A DNA stretch of 64,000 nucleotides from assembly GCA_034008185.1 (NCBI GenBank), contig CM067084.1, forward strand, positions 10,063,385 through 10,127,384, in the 5' to 3' direction. Below the pieces are notes generated by a model. The model had not been told where the DNA came from, ran no database searches, and worked only from the letters and a program-made list of their open reading frames with translations. Positions 1 to 11,570 of the stretch are shown here, piece by piece. Both the position numbers and the translations under genes were made by a program. The stretch is from Gorsachius magnificus (Eukaryota; Chordata; Aves; Pelecaniformes; Ardeidae). How positions within the stretch are numbered: the first letter of the stretch is position 1; every line of letters begins with the position of its first letter.

Positions 1-134
1 CCCCCTAATCATGACTTGGCTGATAAACGTAATTTCATGTAACCTCTGTGAACAGCTCACCTCCATGCTTGAGTATTTCTGTTCTCATCAGCTCTACCAG
101 CTGGTTAAAAAGTCTAAATTCTCCTTTGTGATGG
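1..134. other. Unique non-coding flank left of the solo LTR
   Basis: This short stretch lies upstream of the LTR and shows no gene or repeat I recognise. Its last five bases are the left copy of the LTR target duplication. Confidence 0.6.
130..134. repeat. Left target-site duplication (GATGG) of the solo LTR
   Basis: GATGG directly precedes the TG that opens the LTR and is repeated exactly after the CA that closes it. A five-base duplication is what ERVL-type (class III) avian elements usually leave; class II elements usually leave six. Confidence 0.9.
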
Positions 135-715
135 TGTCGTGGTTTAACCTGGCTGGCAACTAAGCACCACATAGCCGCTCGCTCACTCCCCCCCCCCCCC
201 TCAGTGGGATGGGGGAGAGAATCAAAGAAAAGAAAAAAAAGTAAGACCCGTGGGTTGAGATAGAGACCATTTAATAAGAGAGAGGAATAACTAATAATAA
301 TAATAATAATAATGGTAAGAAAATATACAGAATATATAAAACAAGTGATGCACAATGCAATTGCTCACCACCCGCTGACCGATGCCCAGCCCGTCCCGAG
401 CCGCTATCACACCGCCCAAGCTGCGACCACTCTGCCCGTGACCGACTGATCCACTAACCCCCCCGAGCATGACGTTATATGGTATGGAATAGCTCTTTGG
501 ACAGTTTGGGTCCTAGCTGTGCTGTACTCCCAGCTTGTTATGCACCTGGCCGAGCAGGAGAAGCTCAAAAAGTCCTTGAGCAGTCTGAGCACTGTTTGGC
601 AACAACTAAAAATATCAGCGTGTTATCAACATTCTTCTAGCACTGAATCCAAAGCACAGCACTATGCTAGCTTCTGTGAAGAAAAATTAACTCTATCCCA
701 GCCGAAACCAGGACA
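135..715 (-). mobile_element. Solo LTR of an avian endogenous retrovirus (ERVL-like)
   Basis: A 581-bp element begins TGTCGTGG, ends CCAGGACA and is flanked by perfect 5-bp duplications, so its ends are certain. No internal retroviral genes are present, so it is a solo LTR left by recombination between two LTRs. I read the sense as minus: on that strand it opens TGTCCTGG, followed by a U3-like region, a GC-rich middle, an ATTAAA polyadenylation-type hexamer (plus positions 270-275), and the U5 end. It contains a C13-14 run near 187-200 and a TAA/TAT microsatellite near 290-313. The same family recurs at 52836-53020 in the opposite orientation, which supports the call from within the window. 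Short open frames crossing it are not genes. The canonical TATA segment I recall for this family appears to be missing. The family placement is from memory; a repeat library search would name it. Confidence 0.93.
270..275 (-). promoter_or_regulatory. ATTAAA polyadenylation-type hexamer in the solo LTR
   Basis: The minus strand reads ATTAAA here, between the GC-rich middle of the LTR and its U5 end. That is the expected place for the R-region polyadenylation signal. ATTAAA is the commonest variant of AATAAA. Confidence 0.5.
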
Positions 716-720
716 GATGG
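716..720. repeat. Right target-site duplication (GATGG) of the solo LTR
   Basis: Exact copy of the five bases at 130-134, directly after the terminal CA of the LTR. Confidence 0.9.
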
Positions 721-3700
721 GAAGCAAACCTTTTGTTTCCAAACTTAGAACCTTTGAACATTGGGCTGGGGCAGCCTAAAGACATCAAATTTTAAATCTC
801 CTCCCCTTCTGGGGGTCTTGGCAAGTTTAGGATGCCTGGTAGAAGAGAGTTAATTGTTAGAGCCAGAAAGAGAGCTGAAACTCATCAAGCAGTCAGATCC
901 AGATGCTTCCTATACAAGGCAGAAAGAGCGGCTGGTGAGTAGGGAAGGGAAGAAGCTGCCTTTATCTCAGGAGATGCAGCTGTCGTGTAAACACTGCGTG
1001 TGTAGTGCCATCTGCTTAATGCCTGAAGTTGCATTTGTATCACAGAATGGAAGAACCTTAATTTGAGGACTGTGTTTGCTCTCTAAAGAAAAAGTAAAGG
1101 GGAAGCAGCTCTTGTTCTTGGAAGCTACTCTGTATGTTGCACCATTTAATTTTTAAGCTCCAAAGGAAGGAGGAGAAAAAAAAAAATAGGGATTCTGTAT
1201 CAAATACAGAGACTCAGGAGAACAGCGTCATAAAGGTGAAAAATGACCCAGGGGAAAAAACAGTAGTGGCAATTCCCTGTGTTCAGCAGTGGTTTCCAAA
1301 GCTGCATAGAAAACCTCCAGAAAGACTCAGGCTGCCTAAGCAGTCTGACTGTCTGAGATGAGCACAGGTCGAAGTCTGAAAGTGAAAGGGTGTTGTGGGC
1401 TCTTCTTAATGCAGGAGCTGGATTTGAATACAGACTGCCTTTGCCCTCTTGCCAAAAGTTAGTTCCAGCTGGGTTCCAGACCCATACTGGAACACTGCTA
1501 TCTGCAAGCCTTATTCTGCATGCTACGGAAGCGTTTCCCCTTTGTGGGAAAAACTACTGCGTCATTTCTTGGGTAAGTTAGTGCAGTCAGCTGTGGTACA
1601 AATTTAAAATTCACCAGCTATGCTAAACCAGCTCTGTGTGTTTTTACTTTGCCTTAGCAATGTCCGTGCAGCTAGGAATGGCAGTCAGTGCTCTGTAAAG
1701 CCCTACTCTAGCTGACTCTGTGCCAACTTTCCAGAGTAGAAAAGCCTGGAGAAGCAATTGTTCTTGTCAAATGCTCGAGAATTCAATATCTTTTAGGGCC
1801 ACACTAGAGAGAATGATAAATCATCTCTGAAAAAAAGATTAGAAGCGAAGATGTTTACTGCTGTGTATTAAAGCATAGTAACATTTTAATGTTGTGTTGG
1901 AACCCAATTTAGAAAAATGCAGTCTCCTCATTTTGCCTCTGATATGTGAAAAACCCCCAGTATATTTATTACCTTTATTTGAAAGCAAGTTTAAGAAAGA
2001 TTCCAAATGCTGTGTTAAATCTTTATTGATAAAAATTGTATGGTATTGTCTCTGAAGCTCACTGGGAACCATTACTAATCCCTGCATTCAAGATATTGCA
2101 TATGACAGCCCTGAAATTTAAAGCTGGGCAGTAATTTCTGAAAGGATAATACTCTGTCTTGTGCCCTAGCAAAGAATTGAGCTGAGGTGGAGAGGACAGT
2201 TATAACAGAGTTATACGGATAAAGCATCCAAAAGCTGGAATACGAACTGCCAGGAGCTAAAATGTGACATTAACATGTTTCTTCATTGGAAGAGGTAGTT
2301 TAGGGAGCCTTCCTAGAGAGCCATTAGGCATTCCTGCAGTATAAAAGTGCTTTTTTTCTGGAAGAGTAAGTGGCAGGATAGAAGTAGGTATGTGCTGAAA
2401 CTGCATGCTTACTATAAACAAGTTGTAAACATGCAGAACAAATGTAAAAGCTATTCAAAAGCCATTTTGTTTTTTAAGGCCAGTTCTTCAAAATTCATGG
2501 CATCTTAGCAAACTGGTGCTAAATGGTGGATGTAGGTTGATCTAAACCCAAATGCGGTGGCACAGCTCTAGATTATGCTCTATTATGTTCTCCCACTCGC
2601 CTTATTGAAGGTCTTTGTAATGGCCTCTTTCTCTAATATATACTTATTTATAATTTTCTGAAGATTTTAAGGGTTAGCTCTAGCATGCACACCTCAGTTA
2701 AGATGGAAGTGCTATTGTGTGTACTCCGGCTTGTGACTAGTGACTAATCTAGAAGGCTACTCTAATTTGCCTTGGTGTCCTGTAATCCCAGGCATCCCCC
2801 TCAGAATGATGATTAAAAAGGAGAATGGTAACACCTCATTCTCTCCCCTTTCTTTCTCTCTCCTTCCCAAGATATGCACAAGTACTGTGGTAAAAGATAT
2901 TTACACTCATACCTCAATGCAACACACCTCAGGGTTTCTGAGTTTGGGACTGTTTACAACAGTCCCTGACATCGCTGTGATTAGACTAACCATATTCTTT
3001 ACCCTCATTTGGTAAACCTTACCCAAAGCTAGCAATTATATGTTTCTTTCAGCATGCATATATACCCACACACCCTTAAATTATCTGGTGTAGATGCTCA
3101 TTGAATTTTATTGTTACAGTTGAAAAGTCCCTTACATTCAGCTGAAAGAGAACAAATATTTCATGCAGAATGTTATAAAATTAGGGTCACGGGTCTCCAT
3201 GTTAGTTGTCTTCTGTTTTAGTCAATGACACTATATCCCTCCTCAAAGCAAATGAACAAGCTCCAGCTTAAATCCAGCAATGTTTTCTGCTCCTACTATT
3301 TGTAATAGAAAGGCTAGCACAGAAACTCAATGCTCTGATATTTGGAAAGTCTCTAATTTTCAGCCTAGGTGTCTCACGGCAAGTATATAACCGTTCACTC
3401 ATCTGCTAATGTTGTCTTTCATGCAGTTTGATTCCTACTGTGACAGCTTAGCACCTGATGTACCACATAGAAAGCAACAATATTCTTTTAACTTTCATAC
3501 TCAAAGGCTGTGTGTCAAGCTTTCTCAGTCTCCTGTCATAACTTAGGACACCTATTCTTATTGTAGTACTACTTCTTCAACACTGCACTTTGTACTTTTA
3601 AAATTGACCAGCACTTCTCAGGCAATATCATCCTCCTCTTCTGGGGGTGATCCTCAGCTTTCCTGTGTATTTGAAAGTTTTGAATCATCAAGTCATTTCA

Positions 3701-5730
3701 TTGCCATTCTCCTGCTTTTCGTGCTTGAGTTACCAATGACAATTTTACATGGGATTGGTTCACAAAATGGAGCCTTGAGAAACTCCACTATTAATCTCCT
3801 TCCTGCTCAATGCTTTGCATTTCAGTATAACCCACCAACGTTTCTCTTTCTTGTGGAACCTTACTCGGTTAACTGTTCTTTCACTTCTTCCATCTCTCTA
3901 GTTAGGCTAAGACTTACAAATAGTTAATCACCTCCCACATGTCATATCACAAGATTTAGCAAAGCACAGGTATATCTAGTACACCAGCATCATTCTTAAG
4001 CCTAACGAAATTGTGGTTTAGTATAAAAATATCTCTGTTGACAGAAAATTGAGACTAGCCAGATAAATAGGCCTATGCTTACAGGATGCATGTGAAGGTG
4101 ACTTTAATGACCAGAGTGAGAGAAGAATTTAGTGTTTTCTCAGTTCTGTTTTTTTTGTGGATTTTTTTCTCCTTCCCCTAATATATTAAAACTATCTGCT
4201 TTCACAGGTAGAGGCACCTGGCTAGAAACTTACTCTGCCCTACACTTTAATTAATGCAATTAGTTTTCCTGGGTGGGGCCAAATTAATAAGTACTCTGGT
4301 CTGTCAGTTTGTATCTAGCCTCCTAGGAAACAGAGCTACCTCTTCAGTGCTGCCAAATTCAGGTAAGTTTAAACAACAACATGAAAGATGGTTGTTAAAG
4401 GGAGAAGGACATGAGAGGGTGAATAACATACTGGCTGTGGTGTGGCACCTGTTTTGTGGTTTCTTATTTCTTGTTTGCCACACGTGCGTGTAAACCTACT
4501 TGTAGAATGCTTTGCTTTTTAAAGGCAGTGTAACTTCAAAGCCATTTGCATTTTTGCTGTAGTTTATATTCCCATTGTAACTGTGTTATTCCATAACTTA
4601 TGCTTGAAAGCAACTGTTGTTGTAAAGAAACTCGTGATTTTTCTTGGTTGTGGTTGGAATTTTGGTATCGCTAACCTCAAGCGTTTGATTTTTTTCATAA
4701 GGCAGCCTAATGATTTTCCTTTGAAGGCTTGTGATCCCTTATTTTAAAGTAACTAGATTTATATTTTATTACAGAACTTGGTTTGTTGGCAGATTTAGTC
4801 AAATGTTCTGAGCGTACCTTTGATGGGTTGAACAGGATAAAAGAGTTTCACAGCTGTCTTTGTAGAGGATAAAGGGCAGAGGCTCAGCTTCATTTTTATT
4901 CATGAGGTTTCTGTGATAAGAAATGAGGTTCTAATCCTGAAACTGGAGTGAGCAGAGGGAACCATTTTGGTTGTGGAGTTTCTCACTGAAATCTGTGACC
5001 AGGTGAGAGGAATGACAAAAAAATGAGGGTTTTTTTTCCCAAGCTTCCTAACTTTTGTTCTTTTGATGTTATAGGTAAACCCCTAATGCTTCCCATAATA
5101 TAGTAGCTACTGACTTTGAGGTATGAAGGGAGCATTATTAAAATATAGAATAAATATTTTTGAATAATAAAACCTGAAAAATCTGGAGAATGTACAGAGA
5201 TGTGAATGAAAGATTTTAAGCCTGCGCAGTTAGAATCTGTATCTCAGAATTTTTCCTTAATGAAGGTTAAGCAATTGTACATAGTTCATACGCTGTGCGG
5301 CTGAATTACCTCTGGAGTAAGAATTACTCTGTACTGGAAGTCTGAAAAATAGCAACATTTGGTAGAAATGGCTTTCACCTTGTATCCTCATATCAGGATT
5401 TCCCACCAGTAATGGGGAAGTGGGATAATTATCTGCGGGTTACCCAGGCAGTCAGAGTATGAATGCTGTGTGTTGGTTCTGAGCTGAAAAAAACTTCAGG
5501 TAGATTTCATCATTTAAGAATTAGTCACTGCATTATTTTACACTCTGTGACTTGCAGAAAATATTCTCACAGCTGTTCTATTCCAAAGCTTTTGAGTCTA
5601 AAGCCCCATGGATTTCCTTGTTCCCTGTTTGCTAAATGTACACAAGTCTGCACCATTTGCATCAAACTTGCATTTTTCTAGAAAAATCCTGCTAAAAATG
5701 CAGTTTTACTAATGAACATTGGTATCTAAA
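721..5730. other. Non-coding DNA, no gene seen
   Basis: About 5 kb of AT-rich sequence between two LTRs. Open frames stay near or below about 107 codons (the longest is 3604-3927, plus), have no recognisable domains and are consistent with chance. There are scattered short T runs and a pyrimidine-rich patch near 2840-2870. I recognise no repeat family, RNA gene or promoter. Confidence 0.55.
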
Positions 5731-6425
5731 TGGGTTTATGTGGCAAAGTTTTGGGAAGGGGGGGGCAGGGGCAGAGAGGCTATAGGTTTGGCCTCTGGGA
5801 GGGGTTGGGGCTGCTCAGTGCTGAACACAATTGGTTCCAGCCAGCTCTAAACTGGACCCACCTGGGGACACAGCTGAACTCCTTAGCGAAGGTGGTGGTG
5901 CCTCTGTGAAAATGCATTTAAGAAAGGGCAGAAAACACTGAATGGGGAAAGGAAGAGGGAACACCAAAGTTGGAAGACATGCTCCATTGTGGAGAAGGCA
6001 AGTCCACCCGCCCAGAAGGACTGCAGGCGGTGGATAAGCTCACCCCAGCGTAGATATTTCCCAGAGGAACTGCAGCCTGTGGATGAGGCCACATGGGAAC
6101 AGGTACACCCCTGGGTGGAAGCTGAGCCTGGGAAAGGGGGTGGAAAGGTGTTTTTTCCAAGCTGTATAAATGTCTGTTTCTTTTTTTTTTTGTTTGCCAC
6201 TATCCATATCAGTAACTAAATATTTATTGTAATTTGCAAGAAATTAATTTCCCCAAGACAAGTCTGTTTAGCCCATGAACAGTAATTGGTAAGTCTTTGT
6301 CAACCCATGAGCTTTCTTGCTCCTCTTCTTCCTATTTTCTATCCCCATCCCACAAAGAAGGAAACTGAGTGACCAAGTATAGCTTTGAGCTTTGCTCTAG
6401 TTGTGATCGAGGCCAGTTCAATTCT
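5731..6425 (+). mobile_element. Second avian ERV LTR (solo or partial), different family
   Basis: The stretch follows, in order, the landmarks I recall for a common avian LTR. It opens TGGGTTTATGTGGCAAAG, then a G-rich run (5753-5771), then a segment beginning GGTTCCAGCCAGCTC. Next come CCTCTGTGAAAATGCATTTAAG, holding a TATA-like CATTTAAG at 5915-5922, and a GC-richer R region with GAGGAACTGCAGCCTGTGG. It closes with a polyadenylation-region remnant and a U5 containing AGTAATTGGTAAGT. The expected AATAAA has decayed to AAGAAA (6238-6243). No internal retroviral genes adjoin it. The outer ends are estimated: I could not find a clean target duplication. Overlapping open frames of 76-105 codons lie inside it and are not genes. 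Confidence 0.75.
5753..5771 (+). other. G-rich run with quadruplex potential in the LTR U3
   Basis: Runs of 3, 8, 4 and shorter G tracts are separated by one or two bases. The motif fits a G-quadruplex pattern and sits near the start of the second LTR. Confidence 0.4.
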
Positions 6426-9400
6426 AGGTCCTGCTGGGCAAAAGGGGAGGTGTGCCTTTCATCATCCATCTCTGCTAGAGTAACAATCAAGCAGCAGTCT
6501 CTTAATAGCGCAGTATGCTTCCTCTAACTTAGTTTAGAACAATATTTTGAGTGTCCCTGAAGTCACACAAAAAATATATCCTAGAAATGAAAAGTTATTT
6601 CTCATCAGTGAGAAAATCAATATACATAAGGGAAAACATCAAAAAGACTATAAGTTTTCAGTAGCTGTGAATAATTACTCACTTCCAATTAACTTGGAAA
6701 TTATTTCAAAACGAAGCCACAAACCATGACTTCTATGATAACCAGTAAAGCTGCTGGTGTGACTAGGTGACACACAACCTATATGATATTAACTACTTAA
6801 TCAAGCTTTGCTTTTACAACAGAGATGATGATTTGCTTTGTAATATGCAGCTTTTTTCTTTGACTCCTGATGTAGTCCCTCCACCAGCTATTTTGCTGTA
6901 CTTCACTAAGGCGACTTTGTGGTCTGTGTTTTATTACTTGATAGAACATTAATTGAAAAAGGTTAATAAACTGCAGATGAATTCAGCAATCGGTTCGTTG
7001 AATAGCCTGAACACTTCTACTTGCTGGGGGCTTCAGTATTGCTAGGGATATTCATGCAGCATTTGTACAATGACTGTTTCTCCGAACATGAATAAACTTT
7101 TATCAAAAACAAAGCTGAGCAAGAAAAATGTCCATGCTCTGCTATTAACCTGGGACAGGCTTAGTATGTTGCCTCTCTATGCAGTCATGAAATATGAATG
7201 TAAGGTAGAGAGGTGAGTCCCAGAATAGAAAGCAGCATGGGGCCATCCTGATGCTTCCTCGCCCTGTGAAAACTTATGGTCAAAAACGTGGTATTTTTGT
7301 TGTGCTTGTAAGAACAGGAAGCTGCTTAGATGCTGAATGTTTGTGGGTTTCTAGCTGTAGTCTTTTTCTTTCTCTGTAATTTCTGTGATGATCAGAGTTT
7401 TATCTACCATCCAGAACTTTCAGGACTAGCTAAAGGAACTCTAGTTGCTTAGCAATTTTGACTGCTTTGTCAGTGTTAACTGTCTTACTCTGACAAGTTT
7501 TGTCTGAGATGCCAAATTCAGTCTGATCTTATCTGAAAACATACCCTTTTCTTCTTCCTCCCCTCTTCCCCGAAACACAATTGGCTCAGCCTTGGTTTAT
7601 CCATTTCTATGCTCCTTTTTAATGCTTGGCATCTGCAACTATACTCATGGGTTTCATTTTTGGATGGAGTGTTGTATTCTATTTTCTGTAGTAATTTCAT
7701 AATTAGTTTCCTCTGCTGGAGTTAACTGAGAGCTATTAAGCATATCGAGCACTGCAGAACTAGAAACTGTCCAAAATAATGGTGCTGGCTGTATTCCTTT
7801 TTGCTGGTAACTGGTTTGTTTTTTGTTTTTGTTTTTTCATGAAAAGAGCACTGAGGAAAGGCTTTAGCTCTTTCTGTTTTCCAAAGAGTTCATAATGATG
7901 AGGCTTTTAATATTGGAATGCGTTTTCTACTCAAGGCTTTTTTGTTTACTGTATTCATGACACCATATGCTGTTAAAAAAATTGCTGAGGCAATTTTTAA
8001 TAGAGAATGTTTCATTCGTTGTCTAGTCTTGATGGAGAACTGTGGTGTTACCTGATCCATTTGTGGAGACAAACGCTTCCAACCTGGTTTGGATTTTGTA
8101 GGGACACATTATTATTTATATACTTATTTAGTGTCTCTTTAAGATAAAATACTTAAATGCTCCAAAGTGTAAGCACTCTTCTCCGACAGTGAACACCTTT
8201 GCTGCTTGACTAAATTTCTCAAAGTGGCTGTAGGAGGTATACACCGGCTGCATAGATGGGCATGTATATAAGGTATTCTTCTGGACAGGGAAAGATTTAG
8301 TTCTGACTCTCCTTAGCTTGAAGGGGAAATTGGCTAATACATTAATTCAGTGTTTGGGAGGCCCAGGTTTAATGAGCCTGCTTCTGTCTCCCTGTCTGTA
8401 GAGAATCTGGAGGACTGACTTAAGTGGCTTGTTTTGTTTTGAGGTGGAGAGAGAAAGTGAGTGTGCAAGTACAAGTAAATTAGTTTCAGCACAGCATTGA
8501 AACAGTTTTCTTTTTTATTCCCTTTCCCCCCACCCCCATTTTATTTTTAGCTAGCATCATTCCCTAATTGACCATTTGCCTGGTTGTATGGGACCAGTTA
8601 AGAGGATGACGTGAATACAATTACAAGCTCTGCCCGTGGAAGAAATGTTTGTGGAATGACAATATCAGTGTTACAATGTATGAAAAAAATGGGAATCTGA
8701 CACTTGTGCCATAGAGAACTTAAACTCTTGATGCAGGGTTGCTGAGTCTAAAAGTCAGGGATAGTAATGCATCTTCTGTTTCTAAAGGCTTAAAGTTCCT
8801 ACAGAAGTATCTAGGACAGCAAGGAATTTTCCCCATGGTGGTTAATCCCTTGGGATACTAGATTTTATTTTTTTGGTTATGTTTGGTTTTCTTTTTTCTC
8901 CCCAACCGATCATTTGTACTCAATTTCTTCTCATCCAAAAAGCTAAAATTTCACTGTTGTCCTGCAAGGCACTAAGTACTGCTTGAAGAACATGGCAAGT
9001 ATTTCACACAGTAAAGGATGATGACAGCATGATGATGATGTTAAACATTTGGGCACATAGTTATTTAGGATTTCACAGGACAAGGTTAATCTGACTTTAA
9101 GCCAATCCTGTAAATGGGGATTAGCAACTCGTAAATTCTTACTGCTATGGTCATATGGCAGTTGCATCCAAACTGGGCACCTAAGGGAAAAAGTTTAGTC
9201 TTGTGGTACCTGAAGGGCCCTCAAATTGAGTTCACCTTTCTGAAAATTTCTTAAATTCTTCTGAAGTATTATTTCTACTGGTGGGGCATACTGCCATGAG
9301 TCTTCTGTTTGATAAATAAAACTAAGACTTCTCCAACCACAGAATGTAGTGTAGTGTTACTATTTGGGCCAAAAGCAGAGGATTACTCCAAAATACTTAT

Positions 9401-11160
9401 TTTAAAAAATAACAAGTCAAATGCTCTGAATCGGAGGGAAAAAAAAATTGCCTATGCAAAATTACATTTGGAAATCAGATGTGTTGCGAACTTGTTAGTT
9501 CTTAAGAAGGATGCGCCAATTAATTTTAAGAAGAAACTTGCCCTTTCTTGGAATTAAGCAAATCCTTCCTGCAGCTTTTCTTCATCAACTAAAACCTCTC
9601 TGATTTGACCTCCTATCTCACCATAAATAACAGCGGGGAGGGTTCAGTGAGTCAGAGAATGACTTTATGAATGTGCATTTCTGTTTGATAGTCCTATTTT
9701 ATCAGACTACCATTAAAAACAAAACAATAAAAAAGCCTGTCAGCCTGGCTGTCTCCACAGCTGTCTGTATGCCTTTCCCAGCAGTGCTGGCTGTCAAGCT
9801 CATTATTCTTCCTCTGAGTTGGTTTGACCCATTCTCGTGCACTTTTGCTAGGCTGATGATGTTTGGGGGATCTTGTCTCTTGGGAAATACATTTAGAAGG
9901 ATAAGTTAATTTTGCTTCTCTCCAGTAAGCAGTTCTGCCTGACTTCTCCAGGGCCAGTATGTCTGGGTAGTCTAAATTGCTTATCCCGTAAGCAATAAGG
10001 TTTGCAAGACCGCAGCTGAAACCCTCCCCTTTCCCTACTTATCCTACTTTGTACCGCTGTGTTTTGTTGTGAGTGGTGAGTACTCAGGAGCCTAGGAACC
10101 ACTGAGAACAGCTAAATCAGGAAAAGAAGGCTAGAAGACCTACTACTGTCCTTGGTTTAAAAAAGGAAAAATTAAAAGATCTCCACAGCTATTCAAACAG
10201 ATACGTAGGCTTGAGGAGAGGGATTTACAGTGTCAGCATGCTAACACAAGTCAGCGTGGAAGTGAGATTTTGATATGTATATAATTACTACACACGAGTA
10301 TAGCAATTGGAGAAGGTTAGTGCTGCCTCGCATGCTGTGTGATTAGGGATCAGCGCTAAACACCTACAGTTAAGGAATGAAGGTCAGATTTTTGGAGCTG
10401 CTTACAGTCAAATGACATTCATTGTGGCCAAAACTACATGAATTACTGGGTTTAAGGGTTTTATTTGTGATTTGTTTTCTGAATTAAACTGAGTAAGGAA
10501 ATCCCTTCTTTTAGTCACTGACAGAGGAATGCACATACAGAGCATGGGTCTCTGGGGAAGGAGAAAGTAAAGGTTGATCATACTTCCATGTTTTTAAGAA
10601 AAGTCATGGACTAGACACTGATATGTTGGAAGCTCTCTTCTGAAATTTTGTGCCCAGGAAAAATGTTAGTAAGCAAGCTTTTTTTTTTTCTAATTGATTT
10701 AGGCTTGTAGCTGCAGAGTGTACTCCTTGCCAATCATTCTGGATGATCCTAGTAGAATACATGGTATCGTGTAGTAAATTTGAAAGGTAAAATAACTTTT
10801 AATGTAGAAGTTAAAAATACTCAACTTTGGACGGAGGGAAGTCTTTACTTCTTAGCTATAAAGTTATTACTGATTAAAGGCAGATCTTTTTTCCCTGTAT
10901 TAGAATATGAAGTCTCCATTGACTTCAACTGTCTGATAAATTCTGATTTAGTAACAGCTATAGCTTCTGATTTTTAACTATTCCTAGGGGGTTATCGCTG
11001 TTCAGGGATACAGTTTAACTGTTTGAGAGAATGTCTTTATTACAAAACCTGAATGTCTCAATTTGTGGGCTAGTAATAAAGTGTGTATGGTCTGTGTTTG
11101 ACTAGGTAAGGAAAATCCTTGTCTGGCAAGCAGAACTGAAAACTAAAAGATGTATCAATA
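6426..11160. other. Non-coding DNA, no gene seen
   Basis: AT-rich sequence with short T runs and open frames of at most about 82 codons, none with recognisable domains. A C-rich/T-rich patch lies near 8515-8550. No repeat family was recognised. Octamer-like or TAAT sites occur at ordinary frequency. Confidence 0.5.
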
Positions 11161-11570
11161 AATGGCTCTTACTAATTGTACATTTTTAAAAAAATGACAG
11201 TCATTCAGCCCCCTAAATAAAAATAAATGGCCAATTGATTGAGCTTCAATATTTAATTAGTTTTTCCATAAACTTTAAAATCTCAGTGACATAAATCTTA
11301 GACATCCCTCTATAAAAAAATATATATTCTGTTTTCATGAGGAGTGACATATTAATTGGCTGCAGACATCTTGTTGGACTAATGAGTAAAATAACCTAAT
11401 AACTAATTGGAACTCCACTGAAATAAAGTCATTAGGAAAGTAGTATCATATCTAAGTAAATTAACTCCATTTTCTATCCTGAGTTATCTAGCTGTTGTGC
11501 TTTGATCACAGCTGAATTGGATCATTAACTAATTAAATGTGAAGCCAATTAATAACTGCAAACTCTTGTT
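11161..11570. promoter_or_regulatory. Candidate conserved non-coding element, TAAT-rich
   Basis: About 400 bp packed with homeodomain-type cores: ACTAATTG, CCAATTGATTG, TTTAATTAG, ATTAATTGG, ACTAATTGG, ACTAATTAAATG and CCAATTAATAAC. There are few homopolymers and no coding potential. This texture is typical of vertebrate developmental enhancers conserved across amniotes. I infer it from motif density only, since I cannot align to other genomes. It could equally be ordinary AT-rich sequence. Confidence 0.35.
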
